This document shows, in pieces, positions 17,654 to 24,327 of a DNA stretch of 45,492 nucleotides (positions are counted from its first letter, which is position 1; each line of letters starts with the position of its first letter). The DNA lies in contig JARRMW010000018.1 of assembly GCA_037385685.1 (NCBI GenBank), positions 1-45,492 on the forward strand, given 5' to 3'. Below the pieces are notes generated by a model. That model made no database searches and was not told the origin of the DNA. It saw only the letters and a list, made by a program, of their open reading frames with translations. Both the position numbers and the translations under genes were made by a program. Source of the DNA: Sva-25 sp037385685 (GTDB lineage: Bacteria; Pseudomonadota; Gammaproteobacteria; Chromatiales; Chromatiaceae).

Positions 17654-18625
17654 ATGAATATCTGGCTGGTGACGCCTGCACCGCCGGGATCTCGCGCCGG
17701 CAACAGGGCATCGGCCAACCGCTGGGCGACGCTCTTCCGCCGGCTCGGTCACCGGGTGACTGTCTCCACGGACTACCAGGGCGAAGCAGCCGATCTCATG
17801 GTGGCATTGCATGCCTGGCGCAGTGCTGAAGCGATCTCCCGGTTCGCCACAGAGCACCCGGATCGCGCGCTTGTCGTCGTGGTGACCGGCACCGATGCCT
17901 ATCGTTTCATTGAGACTCACCGCGAGACCACGCTGGCCTCGCTCGACGCGGCAGATCACATCGTCGGCCTGCATGACCTGCTGGGCAACGCACTCCCCGA
18001 AAAATATCATGACAGGCTGCGTATCATCGTGCAGTCCGCACGACCCCGCGCACACCGGCAGCCGGCCAGGCGGAGTTTTCGCGTCTGCTTTGCGGGTCAC
18101 TTGCGCGAGGAGAAGGATCCGTTGCGCCCGGCGCTGGCGGTGCGGGATCTGCCGCCCGAGAGCCGCATCAGGGTGGACGCCTACGGCGGGGCCCACACTG
18201 ACGAGTGGGCGAGGGTGGCACACGAGGAGATGCGCCGCAATCCCCGCTATCGCTGGCATGGCGAGATTCCACACGCCGAATTACGGCGGGTCTACTCGCG
18301 CTCGCACCTGCTGGTTTTGCCTTCCGTCATGGAAGGCGGGGCAAACGTGATCTCTGAGGCAGTGATGGCCGATCTGCCAGTGATCGCGTCTGACATCGAG
18401 GGTTCCGTTGGACTGCTCGGACCGGACTATCCCGGCTACTACCCGGTACAGGATACGGACGCTCTGCGCGAGCGGCTGCTGCTTGCAGAGGCCGACAGTG
18501 GCTACTATTCGGAACTGCAGGCAGCCTGTGCCTCATTGCGCGAATGTTTCATGCCGCAGAAGGAAGAGTCCGGCTGGGACGCGCTACTAAGGGAGATAGA
18601 GGCGGCAAGGTCGTCGTTTCCGTGA
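17654..18625 (+). CDS. senB: Selenosugar synthase SenB (TIGR04348-type glycosyltransferase)
   Basis: A 323-residue GT-B-fold glycosyltransferase. It begins MNIWLVTPAPPGSRAGN, the N-terminus I associate with TIGR04348/SenB, with NRASANRWATLFRRLGHRV following. The C-terminal half has the nucleotide-sugar site: VLPSVMEGGANVISEAVMADLP split near residues 222-245 and the EGSVGLLG loop. SenB transfers sugar from a UDP-sugar to selenophosphate to give a seleno-sugar, the selenium donor for SenA. The ATG at 17654 gives the family start; an ATG four codons earlier is also in frame. It is divergent from senA and monocistronic here. Confidence 0.88.
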   Translation: MNIWLVTPAPPGSRAGNRASANRWATLFRRLGHRVTVSTDYQGEAADLMVALHAWRSAEAISRFATEHPDRALVVVVTGTDAYRFIETHRETTLASLDAADHIVGLHDLLGNALPEKYHDRLRIIVQSARPRAHRQPARRSFRVCFAGHLREEKDPLRPALAVRDLPPESRIRVDAYGGAHTDEWARVAHEEMRRNPRYRWHGEIPHAELRRVYSRSHLLVLPSVMEGGANVISEAVMADLPVIASDIEGSVGLLGPDYPGYYPVQDTDALRERLLLAEADSGYYSELQAACASLRECFMPQKEESGWDALLREIEAARSSFP

Positions 18626-18883
18626 CCTTTGAGGCGGCAGAAAAACCACTTTGCAGATGACGAGCAATCGCCGATAAAACCCTTTCGGAAAAACTCAGCG
18701 TACTGATGTTGACTGGTTGTTGTTCAACCTGTCATCGAGCATTCCCGGTGCTGTTATGTGTGCCGTTTTCCCGCGCCAGATGGTTTTTCATTCGCATTCT
18801 GTTCTGTGACTTTCCATTACAGTTCGTATCCCGATAACAAACCGGCTATTCTGTCACTTCGATACACACAACCGGGATTCCTG

Positions 18884-19285
18884 ATGAAAACCACAATGGT
18901 ACTCGCCGCGGCTGGGCTACTCGCAACTGCAACGACACTGCATGCTGACAACTTCATGCCATTCGGGGGAGATGACAGCAACTCTAACTGGTACAACGAC
19001 GGGAGTGGATACGGGTATGGAGATGGTTCAGGGCGTGGCAGGGGATCCGGTGAGTTCAATATGAATTTCAGCGGCAGGGCCGATGCGGATGCCGAGACAG
19101 ACCACTCACGAAACTTCTCCGGCAGCAGCAACAACCGTTTCTACAACTACAACACGCCGTACGGTTACGGCCCTTACGGCTATGGCGCTCCCGCTCCAAT
19201 GCCACCGGCTCCTTATGGTTATGGCGCTCCGGCTCCAATGCCACCGGCACCCTATGGCTACGCTCCCGCCCCGGCTCCCAGATAA
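18884..19285 (+). CDS. Sulfur globule-type secreted structural protein
   Basis: A 133-residue protein with signal peptide (MKTTMVLAAAGLLATATTLHA, residues 1-21). The mature part is low-complexity, rich in Gly, Tyr, Asn, Ser and later Pro/Ala: GDGSGRGRGSGEFNMNFSGRA, NRFYNYNTPYGYGPYGYGAP, then tandem repeats. This composition, the FNMNFSG segment and YGYGP/YGYGAP repeats fit sulfur globule proteins (SgpA/B/C-like), which line intracellular but topologically periplasmic sulfur deposits in sulfur oxidisers. A longer in-frame reading starts at 18758, but the ATG at 18884 gives the signal peptide directly. No close neighbours on the same strand. The 258 bp upstream hold no gene I can support. Confidence 0.82.
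   Translation: MKTTMVLAAAGLLATATTLHADNFMPFGGDDSNSNWYNDGSGYGYGDGSGRGRGSGEFNMNFSGRADADAETDHSRNFSGSSNNRFYNYNTPYGYGPYGYGAPAPMPPAPYGYGAPAPMPPAPYGYAPAPAPR
19175..19252 (+). repeat. Tandem 39-bp repeat in the sulfur globule gene
   Basis: Two direct copies (19175-19213 and 19214-19252), each encoding YGYGAPAPMPPAP, with a third partial copy after them. The copies differ at a few third positions. Repeat number is likely to vary between strains. Confidence 0.85.
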
Positions 19286-19726
19286 AAATCAGTGACTCTT
19301 GCCTTGAGGCACATTCAGAATTGAAACCCCGCTTTCGTACTCAATGGCGTCGGAGATTATTTTCGAAAGAAAAATGAGCTCTGACACCATTCACTTCAGG
19401 TTCGGGATCCGATAAAAAGAACCCCGCGAATAGCGGGGTAAATGTTTTCCTGTTGGACAGGGAGGAGTTAATCCTGCGTTGCAGCCTTTCAGCGAGGTAG
19501 CAACAGCAGTGATTAATATCCTATGCCACAAGAACTTCTTTGAAAATTTCCCGGATGGCCTAATCTTTCGTTTAGTGATGTCACAGGCAATCATTCAGGA
19601 GTGCGCGGGCATGCGCATGCTTCAGGATCAGCGGGAGAATTCACGAATAAGGGAAATCCCGAATAAGTGTGGCGACGATGATGCTGACTCGGATGGTCGA
19701 TGTCACTCACAGTGACTGGCAGGGGA
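19286..19726. other. Gene-free gap with a minus-strand terminator
   Basis: A 441-bp stretch between the sulfur globule gene and the tiny minus-strand gene 19727-19912. No reading frame has both a plausible ribosome site and protein-like composition. The only clear element is the hairpin near 19421-19439. No terminator is evident for the upstream plus-strand gene other than this hairpin acting bidirectionally. Confidence 0.6.
19414..19439 (-). terminator. Rho-independent terminator, minus strand
   Basis: Inverted repeat ACCCCGC (19421-19427) / GCGGGGT (19433-19439) with a 5-nt loop. Read on the minus strand it is followed by a T-rich run (complement of GATAAAAAGA). It would end transcripts coming leftward from the mini-operon 20028-19727; it may also act weakly on the plus strand. 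Confidence 0.75.
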
Positions 19727-19912
19727 TCATTCTGTCTTTGTCGTGTCGAGCAGTTCGGCAATTGCTCCGAGCTTGTCTGCGATGTGACTCATCTCTTCCA
19801 TACGATCGGCCAGTAACACAATGACACTCTCGAGTTTGTCCAGTCTGTCGAGGATCTCGTCGAGTTCCTCGTCGACCAGTTCATCATGATCCAGTTCGAC
19901 AATGCTGTTCAT
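19727..19912 (-). CDS. Small acidic coiled-coil protein (unknown)
   Basis: A 61-residue, strongly acidic, almost entirely helical protein. The pattern LVDEELDEILDRLDKLESVI and then LADRMEEMSHIADKLGAI gives heptad-like hydrophobic spacing, so an oligomeric coiled coil is likely. No signal peptide or metal motif. Its ATG overlaps the stop of the upstream 39-codon gene (ATGA). It has no good ribosome site of its own, so translation is probably coupled. A terminator lies about 290 bp downstream. I do not recognise the family. Possible roles such as adaptor or antitoxin-like partner are open. Confidence 0.6.
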   Translation of the reverse strand: MNSIVELDHDELVDEELDEILDRLDKLESVIVLLADRMEEMSHIADKLGAIAELLDTTKTE

Positions 19913-20028
19913 GCGGGAATAGAAAACAGCAACAGGAAAACTTTCGAGGTTTCGTCCTTCGAAATAGGACTGCTTTCAAACAGGAAACTCTGTGCATCAA
20001 AATCATCATGCTCATCGAGTGACATCAT
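19909..20028 (-). CDS. 39-residue small protein coupled to the coiled-coil gene (unknown)
   Basis: The minus strand reads MMSLDEHDDFDAQSFLFESS, then PISKDETSKVFLLLFSIPA, then TGA. The start is preceded by AAGGAGGAG, the strongest ribosome site in this region, and its TGA overlaps the ATG of the next gene by two bases. This arrangement strongly suggests a real translated unit rather than a chance frame. The N-terminal half is acidic (DEHDDFD) and the C-terminus is hydrophobic (VFLLLFSIP). No family recognised. It could be a leader peptide whose translation opens the downstream start, or a small functional protein. Confidence 0.55.
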   Translation of the reverse strand: MMSLDEHDDFDAQSFLFESSPISKDETSKVFLLLFSIPA

Positions 20029-20731
20029 CCGCTCCTCCTTCGCTTCATCAAGAATGTAAGAGAATTATTAACTATATTTCTGTTTCTGCTGTAAAAACCT
20101 TGTCACGTCCATAGGTGTTTTGACAACGAGATGTAAAGTTTCAGACATCACGAGCTGATCTTTGGATTGCCTATTCCCTGAGGAGTGATCCAGTCCGTTT
20201 GAGCCATGTCTGTCGCTAATGAAGAACCGGAATTGCCAATGATACTGGCTGCCTTTTTCCGCCAGGTGCCTGTGATCACAAAAAAGCCCCGCAATCATGC
20301 GGGGCCAGTGGTGCTTGGTTTGCTCTCATCAAGGTAGACATTCGATAAGAGTGGTTTAAATTTAGCGAACATTTATCGCTTTTTCAATATCCTGTGTGAA
20401 ATTACTTGAAAATTTCTCGCTATAAAATCGTAAGTAATTGATTAATAAGTATTTGCCATTTTTAAAAAAATCGACTTTTCTGTCCTGATTGCGCTTGCAA
20501 GCGCACACATCAGACCTGGTTTCCGGCTCACTGCGGTGAGCACGCGCTCTGATCATAGTCGCGAATCACCCCACAGGTCAGGCTCTGATACCTGCTGTGA
20601 ACCTGTTGGCGTTATGAGTCAACTGATTGGCGCTCTCTGCCAAGCATTGGCCGCTTCTTCTCTGGAGAATACCTGAAAGCCTTCATGAGACAAAGGGGGT
20701 GAGTTAACTTGCCCCCGAAAGCGGAGAAACA
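20029..20731. other. AT-rich gap with palindromes and an orphan minus-strand terminator
   Basis: A 703-bp region. It holds the terminator at 20276-20305, a perfect 16-bp palindrome TGCGCTTGCAAGCGCA (20490-20505), a hairpin GCTCAC-TGCG-GTGAGC (20526-20541) and an AT-rich stretch 20390-20480. A 64-codon minus-strand frame (20556-20362) lies just upstream of the terminator. It could be a small gene, but its composition is unconvincing and no family is recognised. A structured non-coding RNA read leftward into the terminator is an alternative. Confidence 0.45.
20276..20305 (-). terminator. Strong Rho-independent terminator, minus strand
   Basis: GCCCCGC (20286-20292) / GCGGGGC (20299-20305), 6-nt loop, followed on the minus strand by TTTTTTGTGA (complement of 20285-20276). 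This is a textbook intrinsic terminator. No well-supported gene is upstream of it on the minus strand. Confidence 0.85.
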
Positions 20732-21124
20732 ATGAAAAGATTCACTCTTTCCCTGACCATGCTTGCTGCTTCCTCTGTTGCGACAGGCAACGATCGAGCT
20801 TCGATGTATGCCGGTGCTCTCGAAAACATGGAAAAGACGCATGCCGTTATCCGGGCGATGCAGGTGCCTGTCGAATCATGCCTTGCGCAGATCGAAAAGG
20901 GAAAGCCTGTTGCTGAGACACCGGCATGTGCGGTTTTTCGCAGGCTATCGAACGACAGACTCGAACAGACACGCCTGGCGATGCAAGAGTTGCAAGCCGC
21001 TTGTGACAACATGCGGAGCCTTTACGATGACGATGAACTGTCCGAACGCTGCGAGAACCTCGCATATGATTCCGATGAACTCTTTGCTGACCTGGAGGCT
21101 ATCCGACACTCCGATTCATGGTGA
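20732..21124 (+). CDS. Secreted helical protein with four cysteines (unknown)
   Basis: A 130-residue protein with signal peptide MKRFTLSLTMLAASSVATG. The mature part is helical and acidic, with cysteines near residues 50, 63, 91 and 109 (VESCLAQ, PACAVF, AACDNM, ERCENLA), likely forming two disulfides in the periplasm. GGAG lies 8 bp upstream of the ATG. It is followed after 80 bp by the DsrE-like gene and its leader, in the same direction. I do not recognise a family; the setting suggests a cell-envelope role in sulfur metabolism, without direct evidence. Confidence 0.65.
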   Translation: MKRFTLSLTMLAASSVATGNDRASMYAGALENMEKTHAVIRAMQVPVESCLAQIEKGKPVAETPACAVFRRLSNDRLEQTRLAMQELQAACDNMRSLYDDDELSERCENLAYDSDELFADLEAIRHSDSW

Positions 21125-21204
21125 CAGGAGCGCTGATAGGTTATAAATTCCATTAATAGAAGAACAAATTACCGTCCGTATCGGATTCAACCGGGGGAGG
21201 CAAG

Positions 21205-21288
21205 ATGAACACACCAGGCATGAAGCAGTCTTTTCCGGCTCGCTTCAGGAAACTCTTACCATTCTGCGTAACAGGGCTTGCCGGATGA
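21205..21288 (+). CDS. 27-codon leader frame coupled to the DsrE-like gene
   Basis: An ATG at 21205 follows GGGGGAGG at ideal spacing and opens MNTPGMKQSFPARFRKLLPF, then CVTGLAG and TGA. The TGA overlaps the ATG of the DsrE-like gene (ATGA). That downstream ATG has no ribosome site of its own, so it is probably reached by coupling. Alternatively this is the true N-terminus of the DsrE-like protein, separated from it by a frameshift: the basic and hydrophobic sequence looks like the beginning of a signal peptide. Confidence 0.45.
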   Translation: MNTPGMKQSFPARFRKLLPFCVTGLAG

Positions 21289-21833
21289 GGTCGATATCGC
21301 GACCCTCATGCAGACTCACCCGCCCCGGTCGGGATCTGATCATGTTTCTGTTGCTTGGTCTGCTGGCGTGTGGTGTCGGTGCAGAAGAGCTCCCCAAGCC
21401 TGACGAGACGCCGGAACTCGAGGAAATCCTCTACATCACCCGTCAGGCCGAGCAACCGGAAGGCGTGCTGATGCACACGCGGGAGTATGACGAGAGTGCG
21501 TTTTACTGGGTGGCACCGCGACTGGAGTATTACGTCATGCTGCTGCGCAAGGCGTACCCGTCCATGCCGCTCGTCATCCTTTCGCATGGTGACGAGATGG
21601 CGGCCCTGACCACTCCGAAAATTTCGGAATACCCTGAAGTGAGCACAATCATCCAGAGACTCGTCGAAACCTATGGAGTGGACTTCCAGGTCTGTGGCAG
21701 GTTTGCTGCGATCAACAACCTGGATGAGAGCGATTTTCCGGGTTTCGTGAACATGATCCCGTCTGCTCCCACAGCACTCGCGGATTATCGGGATCTCGGC
21801 TACGAACTCATCAGCATCGAACTGACCTGGTGA
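21285..21833 (+). CDS. DsrE-family-like exported protein, possible lipoprotein
   Basis: A 182-residue protein. The N-terminus has a basic region, a hydrophobic core and LLAC at residues about 26-29 (MFLLLGLLACGVGAEE), which fits a lipobox loosely. The mature domain resembles DsrE/DsrF/TusD-like proteins: YWVAPRLEYYVMLLRKAYPS, VILSHGDEMAALT and the cysteine in FQVCGRFAAINN. DsrE-like proteins bind or transfer sulfane sulfur through such a cysteine; soluble DsrE is cytosolic, so an exported form is notable. Placement beside a sulfur globule-like protein supports a sulfur role. Start choice is uncertain because of the coupled leader. Confidence 0.68.
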   Translation: MRSISRPSCRLTRPGRDLIMFLLLGLLACGVGAEELPKPDETPELEEILYITRQAEQPEGVLMHTREYDESAFYWVAPRLEYYVMLLRKAYPSMPLVILSHGDEMAALTTPKISEYPEVSTIIQRLVETYGVDFQVCGRFAAINNLDESDFPGFVNMIPSAPTALADYRDLGYELISIELTW

Positions 21834-21881
21834 AGCGATGTAGTGGAGACGCCCGGGTGGAGGGGCAGGGAAGTACCCATT

Positions 21882-21898
21882 CTCACCAGAATGGTGAG
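21882..21898. terminator. Weak stem-loop between convergent genes
   Basis: CTCACC (21882-21887) / GGTGAG (21893-21898) with a 5-nt loop lies between the convergent DsrE-like and Sel1 genes. No T-run on either side, so intrinsic termination is doubtful; it may protect 3' ends. Confidence 0.3.
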
Positions 21899-21906
21899 CA
21901 GGATCG

Positions 21907-22359
21907 CTAGCACCCGATTGTGAAATCCCTGTTAAGGACAAAATCGAACATCTCGCGCGCATGCTCGTGCCCGTTGTCAGCTGCTCTCCAGAGCCACTCG
22001 AGCGCCAGAATTTCGTCCTCGTTCATCATTCCGACACCATCCAGGTACATGACACCAAGCTGGAATTGCGCCTCGGCCAGTCCCTCTTCGGCAGCCCTCT
22101 TGCAGTATTCGAAGGCTTTGAATTCGTCTTGCTCGACACCCTTTCCCGACAGGTACAGTGCGCTGAGATAATAGAGGGCCTTTGGATTAGCGGTATCCGC
22201 ATGGTTTGCAAAGACAGTGTAGGCCTGCTTGAACTGGCCTTTCTCATAGGCCCGTATTCCTTCAACAAGATGTGATGGATGGGAAGAAAAAGCAGATTGT
22301 GCCGCGAGAGACAACAAGGCACCAGCCGTCAGTTTCCACAGACTCTTGCTAGATGACAT
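21907..22359 (-). CDS. Sel1-repeat secreted protein
   Basis: A 150-residue protein with signal peptide (MSSSKSLWKLTAGALLSLAAQSAFS). The mature part has three Sel1/TPR-like helical repeats: YEKGQFKQAYTVFANHADT, PKALYYLSALYLSGKGVEQD and EAQFQLGVMYLDGVGMMNED, then LALEWLWRAADNGHEHA. These repeats mediate protein-protein contacts. AAGGAGA precedes the ATG, and its 5' end overlaps the thiol dioxygenase gene by 11 bp, so the two form an operon. Specific partner unknown. Confidence 0.82.
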   Translation of the reverse strand: MSSSKSLWKLTAGALLSLAAQSAFSSHPSHLVEGIRAYEKGQFKQAYTVFANHADTANPKALYYLSALYLSGKGVEQDEFKAFEYCKRAAEEGLAEAQFQLGVMYLDGVGMMNEDEILALEWLWRAADNGHEHAREMFDFVLNRDFTIGC

Positions 22360-22999
22360 TAGAAATCTCCTTGTTTCTGATCCGGTACCAAAGCGCAGGG
22401 TTCATGCCTTGCTTGTGCAAATCCCGGGGAAAGTACCAGGATCGGAGTGCGTAACCCTGTTCGATATGGAGTTGCAGCGTCAGGCAGACCGCATTGTTGA
22501 CCAATGACCTCAGGCTGTGCAGGCTGCCAGTCTCGGTCATCACGATGGCAATATCTCCGGGGTCGAGAGTGTAACTGGAACGGGATGTGAGTTCGACGAG
22601 CATGTTTCCATCTCCATGTGCGGTGATCTCGTACTGTGGAGCATGCAATTGACCTTCGAGCAGGTGAACAAGGCTGATCATTCCCGGATGATCATGCACG
22701 GGCACAGGAGATTGCCGGTGGATACCCAGAAGCGTCAAACGGTAATGCCCTGATTCGGAAATGGATTGTGAATAGACCCGCTGGTTTCCGGAGGGGGTGA
22801 ATGCGCGGGCGCAATCACAGGCATGTCTGAAATCCGATATCGCGCGGAGTGATGTTTCCAGGGCGCATATTTTCGCTGCTGCGATCCTTTTGAGATCTTC
22901 GAGGCAGAGTCTGCCTCTCCGAAAGGAGTCGACATCTTTTTCCAGTTGCAGCACCAAAGCATCGGTATCGCAAGAAGTATGCGTTTCCAAGCCAGCCAT
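22349..22999 (-). CDS. Cupin thiol dioxygenase, ADO/PCO-like
   Basis: A 216-residue cupin. VPVHDHPGMISLVHLLEG near residues 98-115 supplies two histidine ligands and matches the pattern of cysteamine dioxygenase and plant cysteine oxidases (P-x-H-x-HPGM). The third histidine is probably in GSLHSLRS near residue 160. These iron enzymes oxidise a free or N-terminal thiol to sulfinate with O2. Bacterial members are little studied. GAGGAG lies 6-11 bp ahead of the ATG at 22999. It is co-transcribed with the exported Sel1 protein, although it has no signal peptide itself. Confidence 0.72.
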   Translation of the reverse strand: MAGLETHTSCDTDALVLQLEKDVDSFRRGRLCLEDLKRIAAAKICALETSLRAISDFRHACDCARAFTPSGNQRVYSQSISESGHYRLTLLGIHRQSPVPVHDHPGMISLVHLLEGQLHAPQYEITAHGDGNMLVELTSRSSYTLDPGDIAIVMTETGSLHSLRSLVNNAVCLTLQLHIEQGYALRSWYFPRDLHKQGMNPALWYRIRNKEISNVI

Positions 23000-23325
23000 T
23001 TTTTTCTCCTCGTTGATCAGGCAAAGAGGAGGTTACTCTTTGAGAGGGTATTATCAATCAAGTTTAGTCCAGAATGATGCCATGTTCTTGAAGGATGACG
23101 TGTTTGATCATTGTGGAGAAAAGAAGCAAATAGCGGGCCAGCACGAATCTGGAATTATTGATTCCATTTGTTTCAGTCGCTTGGAAAGGCCTTCGTGAAA
23201 CACCCTCATCCTTTCTGACTCCAAATTTGATGCGTTTCCGCCCTGCAAACACACCATCATTGTGCATGGTGGCAGCTGGCCGTCGGGATTATGATGTGCG
23301 AAAACGACGATCAGGTATTGCCACC
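23000..23325. other. Intergenic region between divergent genes
   Basis: A 326-bp gap. It should contain promoters for the dioxygenase operon (minus) and the DUF3592 gene (plus). A TGATAAT stretch near 23047-23055 on the minus strand could be an extended -10. A short dyad GGAAT-N5-ATTCC lies near 23150-23164. The plus-strand frame stays open upstream to 23158, but that part lacks a ribosome site and protein-like character. Confidence 0.4.
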
Positions 23326-24258
23326 ATGTTCTCGAGATCCAGGCAGCAGTGGCCTAAGCGCTGGCAGCGCTACCAGTTGCATCCGGTGCGCCATATTCCG
23401 TTCACAACGCGGCTGGGACTGCTCTTCACAGGATTTGCCAACCTCTTTGGCTGGTTCTTCTTCGGTTTCGGCATGCTGTTCGTCTGGATGTTTGGCGGTA
23501 CCGGTTACCTGCATGACCTGGCGTTTTTCAGTGGCGAACTGCAGACCGCAACGGGCCGGGTCACGGATGTCCGAAAGACCAGACTGGAGATCAACGACAA
23601 CCGGGTATACGAGTATCTCTACATCTTCAAAGCCGAGGGGCACAGTTACAGAGGGGCTTCTGACGGCTACTACGGACGCTACAGGGAGGGAGATGCTGCA
23701 ACCATCGAATATGTTACCGATGATCCCGTCCATTCACGCCTTGCGGGAATGAGCCTCGGTCTTGGAGGCTGGCCGTTTCTCTTTGCTCTTGTTTTTCCGC
23801 TTGTTGGTGCCGGGTTCATCATCGCCGGTTTGCGCAAGGGGCTGAAGGGGATTCGCCTGCTGAAGACGGGCAAACCGGCAGATGGACGGTACATCAGGCG
23901 TGAGCCGACATCGACACGCATCAACAACAGGACTGTCTACAGCTACCTCTTTGAGTTCAAGGATCACAACGATCGGGTCTGGCAGGTGAGCGGAAGAAGC
24001 CATCTGCGCGATCGATTTTCAGGAGAACCAGGCGCAGTCAGGGGAGGGAGTAATGAGCCGGGGATTTTCGAACCGCTCGTCTACAATCCGGATGAACCGG
24101 GGGACGCTCTGCTTCTGGATGACCTGCCGGGTTCCCCCAGGATTCCTGAGGATGGGCGTGTGACTATGACCGGGTCGGGCAACCTTGCGATCATGCTGCC
24201 TGCTGTGGTGCTCATCGGCAATCTGCTCTGGGTCCTGCGCGTACTGGAGTTGCTGTGA
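23326..24258 (+). CDS. DUF3592 membrane protein
   Basis: A 310-residue protein with three to four membrane segments: about residues 29-58 (LFTGFANLFGWFFFGFGML...), 145-168 (FLFALVFPLVGAGFIIAGL) and 287-305 near the C-terminus. The soluble part between the first two (VTDVRKTRLEINDNRVYEYLYIFKA...GDAATIEYVTDDP) and a repeat of the pattern after the second (NNRTVYSYLFEFKDHNDRVW) are DUF3592-type beta domains. Function of the family is unknown. I chose the ATG at 23326 because codons upstream look non-coding. It is 69 bp ahead of the antiporter gene. Confidence 0.72.
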   Translation: MFSRSRQQWPKRWQRYQLHPVRHIPFTTRLGLLFTGFANLFGWFFFGFGMLFVWMFGGTGYLHDLAFFSGELQTATGRVTDVRKTRLEINDNRVYEYLYIFKAEGHSYRGASDGYYGRYREGDAATIEYVTDDPVHSRLAGMSLGLGGWPFLFALVFPLVGAGFIIAGLRKGLKGIRLLKTGKPADGRYIRREPTSTRINNRTVYSYLFEFKDHNDRVWQVSGRSHLRDRFSGEPGAVRGGSNEPGIFEPLVYNPDEPGDALLLDDLPGSPRIPEDGRVTMTGSGNLAIMLPAVVLIGNLLWVLRVLELL

Positions 24259-24327
24259 CAGGCATCAGGTCCGCGATCTCTGTATCATTGTGCCTCGTTC
24301 AAAATCACACTTGTTCCTTGAAGATCC

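Noticed and set aside
17594..18274. Long N-terminal extension of senA
   Set aside because: It runs antisense through senB; the EgtB/SenA family begins near MSQFLIDSMEDA at 17593.
19391..19594. 67-codon minus-strand gene
   Set aside because: The frame crosses the terminator hairpin at 19421-19439 and has no ribosome site.
20068..20298. 76-codon minus-strand gene
   Set aside because: Its 5' end overlaps the strong terminator at 20286-20305, so it would not be transcribed from upstream; composition is unconvincing.
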